Assembly (NCBI GenBank): GCA_012932865.1
Contig: SAXG01000004.1
Location: 1,488,001 to 1,552,000 of the forward strand
DNA from: Amylostereum areolatum
Lineage: Eukaryota; Basidiomycota; Agaricomycetes; Russulales; Stereaceae
Length of the DNA stretch: 64,000 bases
Reading direction: 5' to 3'
Positions within the stretch are counted from its first letter, which is position 1. Each line of letters begins with the position of its first letter. Below the pieces are notes generated by a model that was not told the DNA's origin, made no database searches, and was given only the letters and a program-made list of their open reading frames with translations. Position numbers and translations under genes: made by a program. Below, in pieces: positions 60,201 through 64,000 of the stretch.

Positions 60201-60713
60201 CAGAAGATCGTCGGGAACCACGGACTGTATCTAGCTGGAGAGGAGGCGACGAAGGATTCCGTGCTGACAGCCATGGCGGACCATAGCTGGATTCATCTTG
60301 CTTGTCACGCGCACCAAGATATCCAAGACCCTACCCAGAGCGCGTTCATCCTCCACGACAGCCAATTAGAGCTTCTCTCCATCATGCAACGCTCGTTCAA
60401 GCACACCGAGCTCGCGTTCCTATCCGCCTGTCAAACTGCCACCGGCGACGAGAAACTGACGGAGGAGGCGGTCCATCTCGCGGCGGGGATGCTCATGGCA
60501 GGATATTCAAGTGTCGTGGCGACAATGTGGTCGATTATGGACAGAGATTCACCAGTGATTGCGGAGGCGTTTTACTCGCGGCTGATGGAGGACGGCGGGG
60601 ACGGTCGAAGGAAGGTAGCATACGCGCTTCACGATGCGGTGAGGCTTTTGCGCGATAAGGTCGGAGAGAGGGAGTTTGTCCGGTGGATCCCCTTCATTCA
60701 CATCGGAATATGA
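57256..60713 (+). CDS. TPR-CHAT protein, copy 4 (frame interrupted)
   Basis: This copy shows the start best: ATG at 57256-57258 is followed at once by GTGAGTAAGG; the intron ends CTCGTTAG at 57310 and exon 2 opens with GCAAACGAAGAC, giving MANEDV. Exon 2 ends at 59853 (GAG|GTAGGT), exon 3 is 59916-60713. About 11 units of 45 residues start near 57476. Frame changes lie near 57580, 57787 (GATCCTC), 58030, 58046, 58092 and 58218. From there 495 codons are open to 59621. A lost G (GAGAACG, about 59604) and added bases near 59642 disturb the linker. The CHAT exon is fully open, with WIHLACH and FLSACQTATGD and ending FIHIGI. It is probably functional if the single-base changes are errors. Confidence 0.75.
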
Positions 60714-61237
60714 GGGATCGGAGCCAGCGGTTCCGTTCAAATTAGGTTCTTTCTCCGTGGTTGTTTCTGTATACTACGGCGATGACGTTTCTGCTTTCCT
60801 CACGTTCGCTACTCGACACACTACCTTCGAATATCATAAGTATACCAACTTCCATGCTGCCTTTGAGCTTTGTCGACACACTACAACGAAGAACACAATC
60901 GTGGCACACGGCGGTACACTATGCTTCATCGCGACTATCCCAACTAACCCCCGCCTTCCGACACAATTACACCGGATTTCCTACCGTATCTATCATATAC
61001 CACAGTCCTTGTTGCTCTCTCAGTTGCGAAGGTGTCCTCACTGTAAAAAACTTGTTCTTCACGGGGTGAATTTGGTGCAATCACAGCGCCATGCGCTGTG
61101 ACACGAGTCGAAAGCATTGCGATCCGTTGTCCACCTCCACACCCAGTAGTAAGCACGGGCGATACGTGATACAAAACGGTCTAAAGTACACCCTGGAACC
61201 TCCGCATTCTAAAGTATAAGTAACATAAGAGAGCCCT
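60714..61237. other. 3' flank of TPR-CHAT copy 4, no gene seen
   Basis: This is convergent space between copy 4 and the minus-strand gene ending at 61238. The sequence is not similar to the flanks of copies 1 and 2 beyond the first few bases, so the duplicated unit ends here or has diverged. Confidence 0.45.
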
Positions 61238-61960
61238 CTAAACAGCGATCGGCGTCTGCATCGCCTGCGCGGCCACATACAGCTGCTTCCCGTCCTCCGC
61301 CACCTCGCCCAGCGCACCCTCCTCCGGCTCCTCGATCCAGCCCTCGCGCACGAACATGTCCCGGTCGGGGAACACCTCGACGATATCGCACTCGAACCCG
61401 TCCATCGCGAGCGTGTACCGCCGCCAGAGCGCGCGCGCGGGCCCCGCGCCGCACTCGAGGAGCGCGAACGCGGGCGCGACCCCGACGGTGCGGAACATCT
61501 GCCCGACCGCGTACTTCTCGTCCAGGAAGCGGCGGGCGTGCGCGGCGGAGGTGATGCGCACGGTGGAGGTCGCGACGCAGGCGACCTTGTTGTTGCACAG
61601 GAGGTGCACCTGGCGTTTTTGGCTGATTGGGTGCGCGGGGGAGGCGGGGTGCGTGATGGGCGAGGTGTGGGTGTAGACTGTGTGGATGTTGATGGTGCGC
61701 GCGAAGAAGGAGCTGGAGGGTGGTGTGAGGTGTGAGGTGAGTGAATGAGAGAGCGAGGAGGGAATACAGACCTTAGGAGACGTTGGAGGTCGCCGCGCGC
61801 GGTGAGGATGATGCGCTCCAGCCCTGTCACGTCGACGGGCCAGTCCCTGAACTACGAACGGAACAACGAGCGTGAGCACGACGGCCTCCAGGGCACCACG
61901 AGAGCGAGCACTGACCTCAACAGTGGTAGCATTGGTCTTGTAAGTGTCGACAATGGCCAT
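61238..61960 (-). CDS. Unrecognised small protein, 199 residues, three exons
   Basis: Exons 61960-61916, 61851-61772 and 61712-61238 join in phase. The product starts MAIVDTYKTNATTVE, continues FRDWPVDVTGLERIILTARG and SFFARTINIHTVYTHTSP, then KRQVHLLCNNKVACVATSTV and FLDEKYAVGQMFRTVG, and finishes with CDIVEVFPDRDMFVREG. Clean splice phases and codon use support a real gene. The alternating strand pattern with a central Cys pair suggests a compact alpha/beta fold, but I cannot name a family. No signal peptide or membrane segment. It marks the return to single-copy sequence after the cassette array. Confidence 0.72.
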   Translation of the reverse strand: MAIVDTYKTNATTVEVSARSRGALEAVVLTLVVPFVVQGLARRRDRAGAHHPHRARRPPTSPKVCIPSSLSHSLTSHLTPPSSSFFARTINIHTVYTHTSPITHPASPAHPISQKRQVHLLCNNKVACVATSTVRITSAAHARRFLDEKYAVGQMFRTVGVAPAFALLECGAGPARALWRRYTLAMDGFECDIVEVFPDRDMFVREGWIEEPEEGALGEVAEDGKQLYVAAQAMQTPIAV

Positions 61961-63719
61961 GATGACAGGAGGCGTGGTACGGATAGCGTAAGTAGGTTGA
62001 GAGGAAGAACGGATGATGCGGATAGATGGCAAGGACGAGGTGGGGGTATTTATGCGCTGGTCCTCCTCCTATCGAGACGGGCGGCCCCTGCATGTCATTC
62101 TCCTGATACTCCGCGGGATGGCACAACGGGTGGGGAGATGGATACGACCGGCGGATGAAGCGGGCAGACTGGAAGCGACAGCGCCAGGCTCCGTCCGGTC
62201 AGCCCCCAAGAAAGGTTTTGTATGGGTTGATGGATTTGATGTGGCAGTGGGCCGGCGGTCAACGGTCAGCGTGGTCAGCAAGCGGAGACACCAGCGTCGA
62301 CGATACGACGGTCGATGTATTGGTCCTTCTTTGCGTAGGTGTGTAAGGTTGCCGGCGCCCTTCTTTCGACAAACATAACCCTGCTCCTCCAAAGCACAAC
62401 CAAGCCTCCAAGCCCACGTTCGCCGCGAACGCGACGGTCTCACCACATTGTTCGATGCTGTCAGTGCGCCGAAGTGAGATTCGAGAGGCTGACTCCGCCG
62501 ACGCGAGATTGATAGATGGGCGTCCCTGCGAGTACGATGTTCTGGAGAGGACACGATACACATTGTTATTAGAGTTAGACGTTGACAGATGAAAGGGTGG
62601 ACGTACGACTGAATCGGATTCGCGCTTGCGCCTTACAGCGCATTGTATCAGCACGCGTTGCAATAGGGTACTGTCTAGCGGGGCTTTGCGGGACTTTTGA
62701 CGCGAATGGGAAGGATGGTGTCGAGCGTGTGTCGAGATGGAAGAGAGAGTTGGACGGTTGAGGAAGGACGTTAGGTTGGCCTGGAATAACTTGGCATTCT
62801 TGTCGTTCTCAGTGGTACGACGATACCGGCTAGTCTCGTACGATTTGAAGCATCAGGCCCAGATACTGTCGGCCTGCAAAGAAAGGTTCAGAACATGCGA
62901 TGGCGAGGCACCAAGAACCTGAAGACGCACATACGATGAAGACCCTCTACGGTCCCAGGCCAATCGCACAGCCCAAATGCCTCTAGCAGCCCGAACACAT
63001 ATTACTTTCGCAGTTCCCCGACACGTCAAGGTCCCTTCTGGTACTGGGAAGAAAGCTTTCTCTGTACGCGCGGATGAGGGCGTTTGTGGTTTAGGTTCTG
63101 AGGATCCTTTAAGTATGTGGACCGCCTCCGTCGTCGTTGATTTTCCCGCGAAGTCCATTACGCCTGTCAACCGTCATCTGAGCCCAGCAAGTGCGTTTGA
63201 TGTGTCGATCGAGGTGGCGATCTGGACACCACGAGCGGTCCTGCGCGGCGCCTCGATAAGCAACAAGATCCGTCCGAGTGTAACGAGAGAACGAACGAAC
63301 GAACCTACCGACGTAGTCTCGTTCCCAGACGTCAGAGAGTCGGGTTGTGCAGGGGTTTTGAGAGATATGAGGATGAGACTACTCCGGCCGGTTCGAGAAG
63401 ATCACGCTGGAGCCGCTCATGACACCTGAGGCCTGAGGTCCTGACGGCGATAATTTGAACAAGGCCGGCGTCATATCCGTCGTCGCACACGAGCAAACGA
63501 GCTACGGGTTCAAAATCACGAATAACTCTAGCCTTTCCCTCTTCGTATCGCTTTTCTACTTTGACGTCAGTGATCTGAGCATCGGTGCGTGCTGTCCAAG
63601 TCTTTTTATCCGTGTACATTGACATACGACTTTGTTTTAGCTCCGCACTATCAGCCAATTGGAGTGGCGAAGACCTGCGAACCATCCTCCCCCTTAGTGC
63701 CGGTCTGGTGAGCCGGAGA
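61961..63719. other. No confidently supported gene
   Basis: Open frames exist on both strands (for example minus 63332-63685 with DAQITDVKVEKRYEEGKARV, and plus 62977-63429) and look partly protein-like, but starts, splice sites and domains are lacking. Remnants of a further H block are possible in the right half. Confidence 0.35.
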
Positions 63720-64000
63720 TGCGAGTCTCAGAAGAGTGCGGCAAAAAAATACGCACTGTAGGACGAGCAACAGCGCGGTCCTTCGCGTCCACCGCCACAG
63801 AAATTCATGCACGTTCATTCGTAGATCGTAGAGCGAGGAAACATGAACGCTTTTGCAGAACATAGAAAGGGACTGGAGCTGGGGCAGCGATGATGAACAG
63901 AGAGCAGCGAGCGCAAGTGCCAATGGTGAGAAAAGGAAACCGGGTGCACGTGATCAACGACTTTTCAATGGACTTCAAAGTTCGTCGATTCATCTCTTAT
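63720..64000 (-). repeat. Edge of a further H block (proximal part)
   Basis: TACGCACTGTAG near 63751, then GCGTCCACCGCCACAG (63787-63802) and ATTCATGCACGTTCATTCG match the layout of units 1-3 (CGCACCGTAG, GCATCCACCGCCG, TTCATGCGTCG). This is the same segment that precedes block G elsewhere. The array may therefore continue beyond the window. Confidence 0.5.

Noticed and set aside
29979..60713. CRISPR type III-E-like context because of TPR-CHAT (Csx29) similarity
   Set aside because: No repeat-spacer array and no Cas-like gene are present, and the genes carry spliceosomal introns. The likeness is limited to domain architecture.

Overview
The window reads as nuclear DNA of an agaricomycete (mushroom-forming) basidiomycete. 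Most genes are split by introns of roughly 50-70 bases with GT-AG ends. The recognisable proteins are fungal or eukaryotic: exosome Rrp4, exon-junction Y14/RBM8A, HP1, Ded1, Sec72 and App1. MYND zinc-finger and TPR-CHAT families of the kind expanded in Agaricomycetes are also present. Genus cannot be fixed from the sequence.

Left part (1-29,473) is an ordinary, fairly dense housekeeping region. In order it holds: an exosome RRP4 gene cut by the left edge (-), a small MYND protein (-), RBM8A (+), HP1 (+), about 2 kb without a clear gene, a membrane-anchored coiled-coil protein of She10 type (-), an unrecognised disordered protein (+), a 442-bp Harbinger/Tourist-like MITE, a tiny gene, a coiled-coil protein (+), two tandem paralogous C-terminal-MYND proteins (-), DED1 (-), SEC72 (+) and APP1 (+). 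Two head-to-head gene pairs share short promoters of about 260-275 bp.

Right part (about 29,950-60,713) is a tandem array of a repeated cassette. Each cassette has a degenerate minus-strand gene (called H here), a divergent degenerate plus-strand gene (called G) and a large plus-strand TPR-CHAT gene. Four TPR-CHAT copies are present (32.6-36.3, 39.6-43.3, 48.3-51.9 and 57.3-60.7 kb), plus a 155-bp relic of a fifth near 46.3 kb and the edge of a further H block at the right border. The encoded protein has 11-13 near-identical 45-residue TPR-like units, a linker, and a C-terminal CHAT caspase-like peptidase domain. The His and Cys of the putative dyad are retained in every copy. Copy 1 is open along its whole length; copies 2-4 are interrupted. 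The layout resembles a rapidly evolving receptor or effector locus, possibly fungal immunity or regulated cell death. That role is inference only.

A caution applies to the whole window. Several otherwise well-conserved genes (SEC72, APP1, the second MYND paralogue, probably DED1) and most TPR-CHAT copies carry single-base insertions, usually lengthening a short homopolymer. This is the signature of uncorrected read errors at least as much as of gene decay, so broken frames should not be read as pseudogenes without resequencing. The last 3 kb hold one unrecognised conserved gene (-) and no other gene I can support.
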